64,000 bases of DNA from JAFGTP01 sp964498725 (lineage in GTDB: Bacteria; Fidelibacterota; UBA2242; JAFGTP01). Location of the stretch: assembly GCA_964498725.1 (NCBI GenBank), contig CAZCHS010000004.1:1-64000 (forward strand). The letters run 5' to 3'. Positions 1-9,178 of this stretch are shown one piece after another (position 1 is the first letter of the stretch; every line of letters begins with the position of its first letter). Made by a program: the position numbers and the translations under genes. Under the pieces are notes generated by a model. The model had not been told where the DNA came from. It did not search any database and was given only the letters and a program-made list of their open reading frames with translations.

Positions 1-494
1 CCACCTGCTGTGCTTCGCTCCACTGTGTAGCCGGACTCAAAATCACAGTTGTCATTCCAGGCCAGTTGAATGGATTCGTCATTGATGGCGGTAGCAGTGA
101 GGTTCGTGGGTGGCGCTATTTGGTGAACAATATTTGTATCAAGATACCCTGAATTATTTTTATCAGCATAAGCATATATACGATAATAATTTGTTTCATT
201 TAACACTGCTCCAGTATCGGTATAGGTTTTGGTGTTTGCATCTACAGTGGCGGTTTGCCAGTTACCGGAGCCGTTTTTTTTATCGATCCTGAAACCGTCG
301 ATATTGTTTTCCTGCTGCTGCCAGGTGAGCCGAATGGTGTGGATGTTCTCCTCGGTCAGCGTAAGGTTGGACGGCATCCATTCCGCCGGGTCGTAGTGGC
401 TGGAGTAGGGATTGGTGGCCACCGGGTCTTTGGAGCAGAAATACATCGTAATTGATAAAATGATAACGATTGGAAGGACTAATAATTTCTTCAT
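1..494 (-). CDS. FN3-domain lipoprotein, 3' end beyond window
   Basis: The minus-strand frame opens with ATG at 494 and stays open to base 1, so the C-terminus is missing. The first 20 residues form a lipoprotein signal ending in MYFC, with the presumed lipidated Cys at residue 20. The residue before the Cys is Phe, which is unusual. Residues about 41-125 look like a fibronectin type III domain (strand IHTIRLTWQQ, later YYRIYAYAD), and a second begins near 128 (PPTNLTATAINDESIQLAW). It is probably an envelope-anchored binding or structural protein; the ligand is unknown. It starts 6 bp after the ORF6N gene stop, so the two are probably co-transcribed from upstream of 3390. I am confident that it is coding and a lipoprotein, but cannot name its role. 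Confidence 0.85.
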   Translation of the reverse strand, partial: MKKLLVLPIVIILSITMYFCSKDPVATNPYSSHYDPAEWMPSNLTLTEENIHTIRLTWQQQENNIDGFRIDKKNGSGNWQTATVDANTKTYTDTGAVLNETNYYRIYAYADKNNSGYLDTNIVHQIAPPTNLTATAINDESIQLAWNDNCDFESGYTVERSTAG

Positions 495-500
495 AAGCAT

Positions 501-1388
501 TTATCCCTGGCCTTTATTGATTTTATTTAATATTTCAGCAGCATAGTTTTCGATTTTTGAGAAAGCGAACCACTTTTTGCCTAAATCCTTTAATGAAGCT
601 CCAATATGATAAACAGTTTCAGTATCAATTATTAAAAAGCGATCATGAGACCGGTTTAATTTTTTCAGGACCATTCCGCCATACTGCCGGTTAAATTTTT
701 TGACATCCTGCCGGAGTTGGGTTGTGACTTTATTGGTAAAAATCTCCACTGTCACTTTATCTTGTTTTTTTGCGAAGTTGGCAATCACTGAATCATCGAT
801 ATAATTATCAATGAGAACAATGGACTCGTTGGCTGAGCGAAGGATATCTGAGACCAGTTTGTGCGCGTCAAATACCTGGCCATCGAAAAACAGGCCCTGT
901 TTTGGAATGATTGTCTTATTATCAATTTTTTTCAGAACCTTTTCAATTTTTTGTTCTGTTTTTATTTGATTGATTTCAAGGTCATCCAGGCGCTGAAACA
1001 CCTGTGCATTTTTAATGATAAACCGGCGCAAATTGACAAAAGCATTCATAATCTGAATACTGACTTTGATAGCGATGTCGCTTCGCAATATTCCTGACAG
1101 CATGGCAACGCCCTGCTCAGTAAAAACATAAGGATTTGTTCTTCTTCCACCCCGGCCTTTTGAGGTCACATTTTGTGACTTCAAAGTTTTTTCATATTCT
1201 TTGTCAGTCAATTGAAACCTGAAATTTTCAGGAAACCGTTTGATATTTCGACTGACAGCCTGGTTCAGGGCCTTTGTTTCAACATTGTATAATTGTGCGA
1301 GGTCAGCATCCATCATCACCTGCATATCACGAATTGAGTAGATTTTATTTTCAATATCTTTGTCCTGACGGATAATATCTTTTACCAT
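501..1388 (-). CDS. ORF6N-domain protein with C-terminal PLD-like domain
   Basis: This 295-residue protein begins MVKDIIRQ. The ATG at 1388 is chosen because GGGAAG lies just upstream; a longer in-frame extension would run into the PEGA gene. Residues about 12-100 match the ORF6N DNA-binding domain found in phage and mobile-element proteins (IYSIRDMQVMMDADLAQLY, RNIKRFPENFRFQLT, FTEQGVAML). Residues 125-160 look like a coiled coil. Residues 165-285 resemble a phospholipase D/HKD fold with a single HxRxxxxD signature (H248, R250, D255). Proteins with this pairing are widespread in bacteria, and their function is not settled; DNA binding is likely. It sits 22 bp after a PEGA protein and 6 bp before a lipoprotein, an odd place for such a gene. 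Confidence 0.85.
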   Translation of the reverse strand: MVKDIIRQDKDIENKIYSIRDMQVMMDADLAQLYNVETKALNQAVSRNIKRFPENFRFQLTDKEYEKTLKSQNVTSKGRGGRRTNPYVFTEQGVAMLSGILRSDIAIKVSIQIMNAFVNLRRFIIKNAQVFQRLDDLEINQIKTEQKIEKVLKKIDNKTIIPKQGLFFDGQVFDAHKLVSDILRSANESIVLIDNYIDDSVIANFAKKQDKVTVEIFTNKVTTQLRQDVKKFNRQYGGMVLKKLNRSHDRFLIIDTETVYHIGASLKDLGKKWFAFSKIENYAAEILNKINKGQG

Positions 1389-1410
1389 TTTTCTTCCCTG
1401 TTTTTGATTA

Positions 1411-3390
1411 CTACCGGTTTGATCTGGCATTGCGAAAATGCGCCTGCCTGATCCAGCTGTACAGTCCAAAAACCACCGGTGCGATGGAGACGGAATAGGA
1501 TATGTCGCGATACTGATACATATTGTTGCAGTCATCCCAGGCAGCGTCAGCAGCGTCGGTGGTGGTGGCGGCCTGAAAATCTTCATAGTAGTTGTCCCCC
1601 TGCATATTGCAATAAACGCCGGCGCCGGCGATCAGGACTGAGGCCATGAAACTGAGACGCTTATTACGCTTCCACTTGTTTTCTTTTTGTAGCATAGAAC
1701 CGGAATAGGTCTGCATGTTGAAAGTGAGTTTTTCCCGCTCTCCTTCTTTCAGTGAGACCTGCTTTGTCATATCCAGAAAATTACGGTGCTTCAATGTAAT
1801 GTCGTAGTCACCGATAAGTAATGGCAGCACCGCCGGTGTGGTCTTGTCCGGCACCACTTCATTGTTCACAAAGATACGGGAGCCCATGGTCTTGTCCGCC
1901 GGTTGTGAAATAATGGAGAGAGAGGCCATTTTGGGTTCCGGCTTCAGCGTAATATTCTGGTTATCGCCGATTCTGAGGAATATTTCTTTGGTAGCGTCGT
2001 AATGCCGGTCCTGCGTGGCTTTCAGCGTATAGCGCCCCGGCTGCAATTGTTCTTTGTATGTTCCTCTGCCGACTTTACGATTGTTGACAAAAATATCAGC
2101 GCCGGCGGCCGTGATATTGATGGTGCCAAAGTTCTGGGAGAGCATCAGGATTTTATTGGTGGTTTCACCGTCTTTCACTTCCAGGATTTCTTCCGCCGGA
2201 TACCATTTGTCTTTGGTAACGCGCACCGTGTATTGGCCGGAAGGCTGAGTTTCATTGCGGTAAGGGGTTGTGCCGGCCTTATTGCCATCAATATAAACAT
2301 CAGCGCCGGTGGGATCAGAATTGATCACCAGGGTTCCAAAGGCCGGTTGCAGATCATAGGTCAGTGTCTCATCGTCGCCATCTTCCAGGGAAATTGTATA
2401 CTCCTGGGTGTGATATAAATCTTTTTCGATTCGAATGGTGTGGTTGCCGGATTCCACCTGTTGCCGGCCGATGGGTGAATTGCCCAGGCGTTTATTATCC
2501 AGGTAGATATTGGCCTTTGCGGGCGTTGTTTCAATGGCGATATAGGCGAATTTGGGGTTGAGATCAATGGTGGGCACGGTAAGGGACTGCTCTTCTTCCA
2601 GGGTAAAAATGGTACTGTTTTCATGGTAAAATTTCTTTTGCAGGGTCAGGTTGTACTGGCCGGGCAACAGTTCATTCACATAGGGTGTCTGTCCCACCAT
2701 CTGGCCATTGATATAAACATCAGCGCCATTGGGATTGGAATTGATGGTCACCATGCCGCCAAAGACCATGCGGGTCTGGGACTGGCCCTCTTCCAGGTCA
2801 ATGTTGACAATTTTGTCTTCCTGCAGATTAATAGTTTGGGTTTTGTCCCGGTAGCCTTCTTTGGTGAATTTGAAGTCATACTCACCGGGCGGCAGTTTGA
2901 TGGAGGTGCCAGTGCCGCGGGTTCGAATTGGCGCCAGGTTGTTGTAACTGACAAAAACATCATTGACATTGAAGCGAAAAGCCAACTGCACGGTGTTTTC
3001 AATGGCGCTGATACCGGCTTTGTCCTTGTTGGTCAGCACCATGCGATAGACTGTGGAAGGTTCCAGCCGGGCGGGAATTTCATAGGGCAGTTTAATAAAC
3101 CCCTGCTTCGAGATTTCCAGGTATTTTGTGCCCGGTGAAACATAGAGCCAGTATTCATACTGTTTCTTGTCCACATTCTCCAACTGGTTGGAATAAAATT
3201 TCAGGCCTGACAAATCCGTACTGATCTTGATCAGGGCGCAGAACTCATCATTGACATCTTTTTTGGGATTTGTCCGCGCTGACAGGTCATTGCTGACGAT
3301 TCGAAAAGACTGCACCACGAATTCGTCCGCTAATAGCTCGGTGGTTAATAAAATTATAAAAAAAATCAACAGAAGACCGTTCCTCATCAT
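1411..3390 (-). CDS. Exported multi-PEGA-domain protein
   Basis: The 659-residue protein starts at tandem ATGs preceded by GAGGAGATAA. A signal peptide (LLLIFFIILLTTELLA) covers residues 1-21. A unique N-terminal region is followed by about six PEGA-type repeats between residues 140 and 575, each with a core such as GADVYINGQMVGQTP or GADVYIDGNKAGTTP followed by GxYxxxxxKxxY. Two hydrophobic segments near residues 587-605 and 636-652 suggest a membrane-anchored C-terminus. PEGA domains are common in surface proteins and in regions outside the membrane; no enzymatic motif is visible. The repeats are recognisable even in the DNA (related 20-mers near 2095, 2290 and 2710), which suggests internal duplication. 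It is the first gene of a three-gene operon with the ORF6N protein and the FN3 lipoprotein. Confidence 0.85.
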   Translation of the reverse strand: MMRNGLLLIFFIILLTTELLADEFVVQSFRIVSNDLSARTNPKKDVNDEFCALIKISTDLSGLKFYSNQLENVDKKQYEYWLYVSPGTKYLEISKQGFIKLPYEIPARLEPSTVYRMVLTNKDKAGISAIENTVQLAFRFNVNDVFVSYNNLAPIRTRGTGTSIKLPPGEYDFKFTKEGYRDKTQTINLQEDKIVNIDLEEGQSQTRMVFGGMVTINSNPNGADVYINGQMVGQTPYVNELLPGQYNLTLQKKFYHENSTIFTLEEEQSLTVPTIDLNPKFAYIAIETTPAKANIYLDNKRLGNSPIGRQQVESGNHTIRIEKDLYHTQEYTISLEDGDDETLTYDLQPAFGTLVINSDPTGADVYIDGNKAGTTPYRNETQPSGQYTVRVTKDKWYPAEEILEVKDGETTNKILMLSQNFGTINITAAGADIFVNNRKVGRGTYKEQLQPGRYTLKATQDRHYDATKEIFLRIGDNQNITLKPEPKMASLSIISQPADKTMGSRIFVNNEVVPDKTTPAVLPLLIGDYDITLKHRNFLDMTKQVSLKEGEREKLTFNMQTYSGSMLQKENKWKRNKRLSFMASVLIAGAGVYCNMQGDNYYEDFQAATTTDAADAAWDDCNNMYQYRDISYSVSIAPVVFGLYSWIRQAHFRNARSNR

Positions 3391-3533
3391 TTATCTCCTC
3401 ATACCGTAATAGTAAAAACCTTATAATAAGATAAATAATCGAAAATAAAAATCAAAGGATTAGGATGGAATAGTATTATGGATTATCCTTTGGCGTGCAT
3501 TTTTTTTGGAGTGCATTGACCGTGTTGGTGCAT

Positions 3534-3577
3534 GAATCGACACCGCTTCTTCGCTTCGAAGGGCAGGCGGTCGATTC
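3534..3577 (-). other. Imperfect hairpin after recN
   Basis: GAATCGA..CCGC (3534-3546) can pair with GCGGTCGATTC (3567-3577), with a two-base bulge. It lies immediately downstream of the recN stop. No T-run follows on the minus strand, so it may stabilise a 3' end rather than be an intrinsic terminator. Confidence 0.3.
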
Positions 3578-3586
3578 ACTCCATAA

Positions 3587-5296
3587 TTATATCTCCAGCA
3601 GCTCCCTTGCCTGATTCAATCCATTCTCAGTGATATTTTTGCCGCCGATCAGTTGAGCGATCTCGGTGATCCGTTCCTGTTGGTCCAGCGTCTTGATATA
3701 AGTCACGCTGCGGTTATCCACGATCTTTTTCCGGACACTGAGGTGCGAATCTCCCAGGCTTGCGATTTGCGGCAAATGGGTAATACAAAGGATTTGGTGG
3801 TTATTGGCGAGGCTTAACATCTCTTCTCCCACAATGCGCGCCACTTGCCCGGAAATACCGGTATCAATTTCATCAAACACCAGCACAGGTATTTTATCGC
3901 CGGTGGCCAGAATGGACTTAATAGCCAGCATAATGCGGGAAACTTCACCGCCGGATACAGTATCAACCAGGGGCGTCATGGGTTCGCCGGGATTGGTGCG
4001 AATATAAAACTCCACCTGATCCAGGCCGTATTGATCGGAATAATAGGATTGGCCGTCGATTTTGATCAAGCCTTTATCGCTGGGTAGCTTGCTGAGTTTG
4101 ACTTCAAACCGGCTGTTTTTAAAGCCAAGTTTTGTCAGTTCCTTACCGATTTCCTTTTCAAACTGCCGGGCGGTTTTATGCCTTGCCCGGGATAGGTCCA
4201 GGGTCGATTCATGGTAGGTTTGCAACGCTTTGTCCAGTTGCTTCCGGACAGATTGTATATCAAATTCCAAACTGCCGCTTTGATTGAGTTTTTCGTCCAA
4301 TTCATTTTTGTATTTTAGAATTTCAGCGATGTCCGGGTGATATTTTTTCTGGAGTTTATCCAAGTCGGCAATACGGTCATTGATTTCCTTTAAACGCGCC
4401 GGATTATACTCAATATCGGCAGCGGAATTAGTAATATCACCGGAAAGTTCCTGAAACATATACTTTGCCTGTTCCAGGGATTCCAGGTATTCATCAAAAT
4501 CTTTACTGATATCATTTAATTCACGCAATTGCCCTAGGACCGACTGCACCTGATTATATAACGTCTGATCGCCCTCATAAATAAGTTCAGTTAATTGGCC
4601 GGCGATTTCATTGTACCGCTCGGCATTGACCAACCGTTTTTGTTCCTGCTCTAATTTTTCCATTTCACCGGGTTTGGGATTGATCTTATCAATTTCATCG
4701 AACTGGAATTGCCAGAGTTCCTGTTTCTCACGATTCAATTGCTGACGGTCTTTCAGGGTTTTCAGTTTCTCCTTTAAATTGTTGACCCTGTCAAACAGCG
4801 TCCGGGTTTTCGCCAGCAAATCCCGGTATTGCCCAAAATTATCAAGATAAAAGCGATGGGTGTCAACATTCAGTAATTGCTGATGAGCGTGCTGACCGTG
4901 CATGTCGACAATATAATTTCCCACCGTGCGCAGCAAATTAATGGAACAGGGCTTATTATTGATCCAGGCTGATGACCGGCCGGTATCGTATAGTTTTCGC
5001 CTCAGTGTCAGCCTGGCATTGTCCATGGGTATATCATTTTCGTGCAAAACCAATGATAATTTTGACGATATTTTTGTATGAATATGAAATTCGGAAAGTA
5101 TCTCGGAATCGTGGGCGCCGGCGCGAATTTTGGAAATGTCGGCTTTGTAACCTAAGGCCAGGTTGAGAGCGTTGATTACAATGGATTTTCCGGCGCCGGT
5201 TTCTCCGGTAATAACATTGAAACCACGGGAAAAATCCACCTCAATATTTTCAATTATGGCAAAATTGGTTATTTTTAATTTACTTAAATTCAGCAT
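3587..5296 (-). CDS. recN: DNA repair protein RecN
   Basis: RecN is an SMC-like ATPase that acts in recombinational repair of double-strand breaks. The 569-residue length is normal for the family. Walker A GETGAGKS is at residues 31-38, following the typical start LSKLKITNFAIIENIEVDF. A long coiled-coil-rich centre (about 150-400) precedes the C-terminal ATPase half with signature VSGGEVSR near 448 and Walker B VLVFDEIDTGISG near 472, then ITHLPQIA. It is the last gene of the acpS-nnr-vanZ-recN operon and overlaps the vanZ-like gene by 17 bp, which implies translational coupling. Confidence 0.97.
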   Translation of the reverse strand: MLNLSKLKITNFAIIENIEVDFSRGFNVITGETGAGKSIVINALNLALGYKADISKIRAGAHDSEILSEFHIHTKISSKLSLVLHENDIPMDNARLTLRRKLYDTGRSSAWINNKPCSINLLRTVGNYIVDMHGQHAHQQLLNVDTHRFYLDNFGQYRDLLAKTRTLFDRVNNLKEKLKTLKDRQQLNREKQELWQFQFDEIDKINPKPGEMEKLEQEQKRLVNAERYNEIAGQLTELIYEGDQTLYNQVQSVLGQLRELNDISKDFDEYLESLEQAKYMFQELSGDITNSAADIEYNPARLKEINDRIADLDKLQKKYHPDIAEILKYKNELDEKLNQSGSLEFDIQSVRKQLDKALQTYHESTLDLSRARHKTARQFEKEIGKELTKLGFKNSRFEVKLSKLPSDKGLIKIDGQSYYSDQYGLDQVEFYIRTNPGEPMTPLVDTVSGGEVSRIMLAIKSILATGDKIPVLVFDEIDTGISGQVARIVGEEMLSLANNHQILCITHLPQIASLGDSHLSVRKKIVDNRSVTYIKTLDQQERITEIAQLIGGKNITENGLNQARELLEI

Positions 5297-5669
5297 GGTC
5301 TAATTTATCTGATATTTTAAACATATGAAAGAAAATCAGGCCAATAATTCCACCAATGGCATCAGCAATAAAATCAAATATAGATGAACTTCGTCCGGGT
5401 ACAAATAATTGATGGATTTCATCGCTGGCGCCGTACAATAAAGTAATTATAAATGCGGTGAACAATAAATTGAACTTGGATTTATCTGTTTCCAGGGCTT
5501 TTAAAGCAATTCCTGTGAGGAATGAATAGACAGCAAATTCAACCATGTGAATGAGTTTATCCCAACCCAGGACTGTAAATTTTGGCAGACGGTCAAGGGG
5601 ATGAGATGAGACGATATATATCAGAGCTGAATAGAGCAGCCAGGGTAATACCAGTAATTTTCGTTTCAT
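5280..5669 (-). CDS. VanZ-like family membrane protein
   Basis: This 129-residue protein has four predicted membrane spans (about 6-20, 36-56, 68-82, 98-116). The family motif DEIHQLFVPGR is at residues 83-93, followed by a conserved Asp near 99. VanZ-like proteins are named after the teicoplanin-resistance accessory protein; most chromosomal members have no known substrate and this one should not be read as resistance. It overlaps nnr by 4 bp at its start and recN by 17 bp at its end, so it is tightly embedded in the operon. A small VanZ-like gene next to housekeeping genes is common in FCB genomes. Confidence 0.88.
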   Translation of the reverse strand: MKRKLLVLPWLLYSALIYIVSSHPLDRLPKFTVLGWDKLIHMVEFAVYSFLTGIALKALETDKSKFNLLFTAFIITLLYGASDEIHQLFVPGRSSSIFDFIADAIGGIIGLIFFHMFKISDKLDHAEFK

Positions 5670-7237
5670 AGGCCGGTATTATCAAATTCTTTCAGGACTT
5701 TCGGAATAAATTCCAGCAGATCCGTAGCGATCAGCCCCCGAATCCCCACTTCCCGGCGGGCCCTATCCGCGGCATAACCATGGAGCGCCATGGCTGCGTT
5801 TACCGCGTCAAATTTTTCAATGCCCTGGGCAATAAAACCGGCAATAATACCGGTGAGAATATCTCCTGATCCGCCGGTTGCCATACCCGGATTACCGGTA
5901 GAATTGACAGCAGTATCAAGGTTAGTATTGACGGAAATTGTATGGGCGCCCTTTAGTAATAATTGACATTTATATTCTTTGACAAATTCTTTGGCGTACT
6001 TTATTCTGTCGACGCGAATAGTTTCGGCATTGGTTTGGATTAATTTGGCGAATTCGCCGACATGGGGTGTCAAAATAATATTATCATTGTTTTTAAGAAG
6101 GTTCAGATCATCATGAAATATTTTGAGCCCGTCGGCGTCAATCACAACCGGTTTATCTATCTGTTGTATTAGTTTTTTACCAAACGTCAGGGCTTCGCTA
6201 TTGTCTGAAAGCCCCGGACCGAATATGATCACGTCAGCCCAGTCTATTTTTTCCTGCAGCCCTGGCAAACTATCGGGACAAAAGGTTTGTTCACTGGATT
6301 CTTTCAACGGCAGTGTCATAACTTCAGTCAATTTAGTTTCCATGATTTCATTAAGACTTTCAGGAATGGCGCATACAACCAGTCCGGCGCCACTGCGCTG
6401 GGCCGCCATACTGGACATGTAGGCGGCGCCGGTCATTCCCTTTGAACCACCGACCACCAAAACTTTACCCATCTGATGTTTGTAAGTATCATAGCGAATG
6501 TCAGGAAAAATTCTGACCAAATCATATTTATGAAAATAAAAAGTATCGGAATCAAGCACTGTGAAACTTTCATCGGGATATTTGAGATCGGCCAGTATTA
6601 TTTGACCGGTGTGTTTTGGCCCATCATTATAGAGCAGGCCGCGCTTTAAAAATCCCATGGTAACGGTTTTCATGGCTTTGACAGCAACACCGCTGATTAG
6701 TCCTGTATCGCCATTAATTCCCGAGGGAATATCAATAGCAAGAACCGGATGTTTCACGGGATGCTCGATATTATTGATCAATTCAATGGCTTTTTTCATT
6801 AATCCTTTGACTTCTCCCTTGATCCCTGTTCCCAACAGCGCATCAATGATAAGATCGGTTTCATGGAGTTTATCCAGTTTTTTAAAATCTTTATTATTAT
6901 TAATTGTTTCAATGACGACATATTCTTCTTTGCATTTATCCAGGAAATACCTGGCGTCACCGAAAATTTTATCTTCATCACCGATGATCCATACATTAAC
7001 AAAGGCGCCCATATCCTGCAATTCCGCCGCCGCGACAAATCCGTCTCCCCCATTATTGCCGGTACCACAAAAGACATCAATACGACTGCCGGGGACATGT
7101 TTCAAAAAAATTTTCGATTTAATGGTTATAAATTTTCCGGCGGTTTTCATTAATTCCCGCCCGGATATTCCTAACTGATTGATTGTGTAATCGTCGACAC
7201 GTTTTGCTTCGCTATTTGATAATACATATTCTTTCAT
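5666..7237 (-). CDS. nnr: Bifunctional NAD(P)H-hydrate epimerase/dehydratase
   Basis: The enzyme repairs hydrated NAD(P)H. The N-terminal half (YjeF_N, about 1-215) is the epimerase, with FCGTGNNGGDGFVAA at residues 57-71 and ALLGTGIKGEVKG near 134. The C-terminal half (about 235-515) is the ADP-dependent dehydratase of the ribokinase-like fold, with VLVVGGSKGMTGAAY and the nucleotide-binding loop NPGMATGGSGDILTG near 445. The 523-residue length fits the fused bacterial form. It overlaps acpS by 4 bp upstream and the vanZ-like gene by 4 bp downstream. Pairing of acpS and nnr is a common bacterial arrangement and supports both calls. Confidence 0.96.
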   Translation of the reverse strand: MKEYVLSNSEAKRVDDYTINQLGISGRELMKTAGKFITIKSKIFLKHVPGSRIDVFCGTGNNGGDGFVAAAELQDMGAFVNVWIIGDEDKIFGDARYFLDKCKEEYVVIETINNNKDFKKLDKLHETDLIIDALLGTGIKGEVKGLMKKAIELINNIEHPVKHPVLAIDIPSGINGDTGLISGVAVKAMKTVTMGFLKRGLLYNDGPKHTGQIILADLKYPDESFTVLDSDTFYFHKYDLVRIFPDIRYDTYKHQMGKVLVVGGSKGMTGAAYMSSMAAQRSGAGLVVCAIPESLNEIMETKLTEVMTLPLKESSEQTFCPDSLPGLQEKIDWADVIIFGPGLSDNSEALTFGKKLIQQIDKPVVIDADGLKIFHDDLNLLKNNDNIILTPHVGEFAKLIQTNAETIRVDRIKYAKEFVKEYKCQLLLKGAHTISVNTNLDTAVNSTGNPGMATGGSGDILTGIIAGFIAQGIEKFDAVNAAMALHGYAADRARREVGIRGLIATDLLEFIPKVLKEFDNTGL

Positions 7238-7605
7238 TTTTCCACCAATATTGTTGTTGCAGTTGCGATTTCCTTAATATGTGAGATTGATAATTCCAGA
7301 TCAATTTTATTTGTATATTTTGTCAGTACCTGTAAAAGCAGCACCTCCGGTTTACCATACTTGTCATTGCGGATTTCAATATATTTCAACGGGAAGGATT
7401 TCCCCGGAAAAGCGCTCATTAACGCTTTTTGCGTTGCTTCCTTAGCAGCAAATTTTCCGGCAAAGCGTTCGCCGGCTGACTTATATTGCCGGCAATAGAT
7501 GATCTCTGATTCTGTAAAAACCTTCCGCAAAAATTTATCACCATATTTTTGTATGGATTCTTCGATTCTTTTCACTTCGATAATATCTGTGCCTAACTTC
7601 ATCAC
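7234..7605 (-). CDS. acpS: Holo-[acyl-carrier-protein] synthase
   Basis: AcpS transfers 4'-phosphopantetheine from CoA to acyl carrier protein in the cytoplasm. The 123-residue protein has the two family motifs: LGTDIIEVKRIE (metal-binding Asp7) and ERFAGKFAAKEATQKAL (Glu56 and the following Lys region). The start at 7605 has GAGGG six bases upstream; a second ATG follows directly, so the start could be one codon later. It is the first gene of a four-gene operon and a plausible promoter lies at 7633-7661. Confidence 0.96.
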   Translation of the reverse strand: MMKLGTDIIEVKRIEESIQKYGDKFLRKVFTESEIIYCRQYKSAGERFAGKFAAKEATQKALMSAFPGKSFPLKYIEIRNDKYGKPEVLLLQVLTKYTNKIDLELSISHIKEIATATTILVEK

Positions 7606-7632
7606 ATTCCCTCGTTATTAAAATTCTTAATA

Positions 7633-7661
7633 TATATACAAATTAGAATAGTAATTTTCAA
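7633..7661 (-). promoter_or_regulatory. Candidate sigma-70 promoter for acpS operon
   Basis: On the minus strand TTGAAA (7661-7656) and TATATA (7638-7633) are separated by 17 bp, about 30 bp upstream of the acpS start. This is a sequence match only; the surroundings are AT-rich. Confidence 0.4.
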
Positions 7662-7681
7662 ATATGTTCCGGTATTTTATC

Positions 7682-7713
7682 AAAAAAAAAGAGGTGATCA
7701 GAAAACCACCTCT
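7682..7713 (-). terminator. Intrinsic terminator after TPR gene
   Basis: AGAGGTG (7690-7696) pairs with CACCTCT (7707-7713). On the minus strand the stem is followed by nine T residues (7690-7682). It lies 26 bp after the stop of the TPR gene and closes the pgk-to-TPR unit before acpS begins. Confidence 0.85.
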
Positions 7714-7738
7714 CTTAAAAATATATTTACAGGAATTT

Positions 7739-9028
7739 TTATTGAACAGATTTCAATTCATATTCTGCTGATTTTTTCCATTTTGGGTCTCTGGCGGCCA
7801 TTCTAAAGGCATTTTTGGCGGCATCTTTGTCACCTAAACGTCGTTCTGCAATACCCAGTTCATAGAGTGCTGCCGCCCAATTGGATTTCAATTCCAGCGC
7901 TTGTATAGCGGCTTTCTTGGCTTTCCGGGCCTGTTCAGCAGCATTGTAAGCGGCTGCTAGCCGGTACCAAACTGTTTCCTTTTCAGGACTGAGTTCTGCA
8001 GCTTTCTTCAGGTTGATAATGGCCTTGTCCCAATCTTTATTTTCACTATAGATGACACCCAGATTTTCATAAGGTGTTTCATAGTCGGGCCTCAGTTTAA
8101 TTACTTCATTATATGCGGGTATGGCTTCGTCATAATTTTTCATTCTGTAATGTATATAGCCGATTTTATCCCAGGCTGACGTGTATTTTGGATTGATTTC
8201 AGTGATCTCTCTAAAGGTTGCTAAAGCATCCTGCATTTTATTCATTTTTACATAGATATTGCCTTTGACGGTGTAGGCTTTAATATATTCTTCGTGGATA
8301 TCAATGCAATTATCCACAGCTTCTAATGCTTTTTGGTAGTTTCTCTGAGCATAATGAGACCTGGCCAGTAAGTAGTGGGCCATATATTGATCCGCATCTA
8401 AAATTAAGGCTTGCTTGAATTTTTTCTCGGCGCGGTCGTAAGCCCGGCGCTGGAGCAACTGGTTTCCCTCAGACAAGTATTTTTGCACATACATCTGAGC
8501 GGCCTGGGAATATTTTTCTTCTTCCGGTCTCAGTTCCATTGCTTTTTGTAATTCTTCAGCGCCTTCTTTGGCTTTTTCCAAACTCAGTAGAACCTGGGCA
8601 TATTGGAAATGGCCTTCTGCAAAATTGGGATTCACTTGTAATAGTTCCGCAAAAGCTTCTTCAGCTTCCGCATATTTACCATCCCTTTTGGCGCGAATTG
8701 CTTCGGTAACTTGAGTAGCAAAGGAAGCCATTTCATTGCGGACGTCACGGTACTCCTGGTTGCCACGGTCCAGCTCAATTGATTTATCGACAAACTCCTT
8801 GGCTTCCTGGATGTAGCCCAGTTTAAAGTAAATTTTACCGGCCATGATCAATGCCTGCGGCAATTCCGGATTATCTTCAACAAATGGTTTGATGATCTCC
8901 ATTGCTTCCTTATATTCACCGGCATCATATTTTGCCTGCGCATCCTGAAGAACACCATTGGCAAAGCCGATAGAAAAAGTCAGTAAAACCATGCACAGTA
9001 TTGCAGTGCTTCTGGTGATAAAATTCAT
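7739..9028 (-). CDS. Exported tetratricopeptide-repeat protein
   Basis: The 429-residue protein starts with a signal peptide (ILCMVLLTFSIGFANG, residues 10-25). The rest is almost entirely TPR units, about ten or eleven of them, recognisable as 34-residue helices-turn-helices such as NYQKALEAVDNCIDIHEEYIKAY and NYDEAIPAYNEVIKLRPDYETPY. TPR solenoids bind other proteins; in the periplasm or on the inner face of the outer membrane they usually serve complex assembly. No catalytic domain is present. It follows the tRNA-Leu gene and ends in a clear terminator. The partner protein cannot be deduced from the sequence. Confidence 0.88.
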   Translation of the reverse strand: MNFITRSTAILCMVLLTFSIGFANGVLQDAQAKYDAGEYKEAMEIIKPFVEDNPELPQALIMAGKIYFKLGYIQEAKEFVDKSIELDRGNQEYRDVRNEMASFATQVTEAIRAKRDGKYAEAEEAFAELLQVNPNFAEGHFQYAQVLLSLEKAKEGAEELQKAMELRPEEEKYSQAAQMYVQKYLSEGNQLLQRRAYDRAEKKFKQALILDADQYMAHYLLARSHYAQRNYQKALEAVDNCIDIHEEYIKAYTVKGNIYVKMNKMQDALATFREITEINPKYTSAWDKIGYIHYRMKNYDEAIPAYNEVIKLRPDYETPYENLGVIYSENKDWDKAIINLKKAAELSPEKETVWYRLAAAYNAAEQARKAKKAAIQALELKSNWAAALYELGIAERRLGDKDAAKNAFRMAARDPKWKKSAEYELKSVQ

Positions 9029-9070
9029 ATTAAAACCCCTTTTTTTTATTTCTAATCGTCAAATAAGTCG

Positions 9071-9154
9071 TGCCGAAGACGGGAGTCGAACCCGTACAGG
9101 CTAACGCCCACATGGCCCTCAACCATGCGTGTCTACCAATTCCACCACCTCGGC
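9071..9154 (-). tRNA. tRNA-Leu (anticodon GAG)
   Basis: The 84-nt minus-strand sequence begins GCCGAGGTGGTGGAATTGG and ends with the T-arm GGTTCGACTCC and CTTCGGCA. The acceptor stem GCCGAGG/CTTCGGC pairs with one G-T wobble. The anticodon loop TTGAGGG gives anticodon GAG, and a long variable arm marks a class II tRNA. The 3' CCA is not encoded. A GAG leucine tRNA directly after secG is also found in Escherichia coli (leuU), so the order looks ancestral. Confidence 0.96.
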
Positions 9155-9178
9155 TATGAAAAATCTGAAATCGAAAAT

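Noticed and set aside
5280..5669. VanZ-like gene as an antibiotic-resistance determinant
   Set aside because: Only the broad family motif is present and no van genes are nearby; chromosomal members of this type are widespread.
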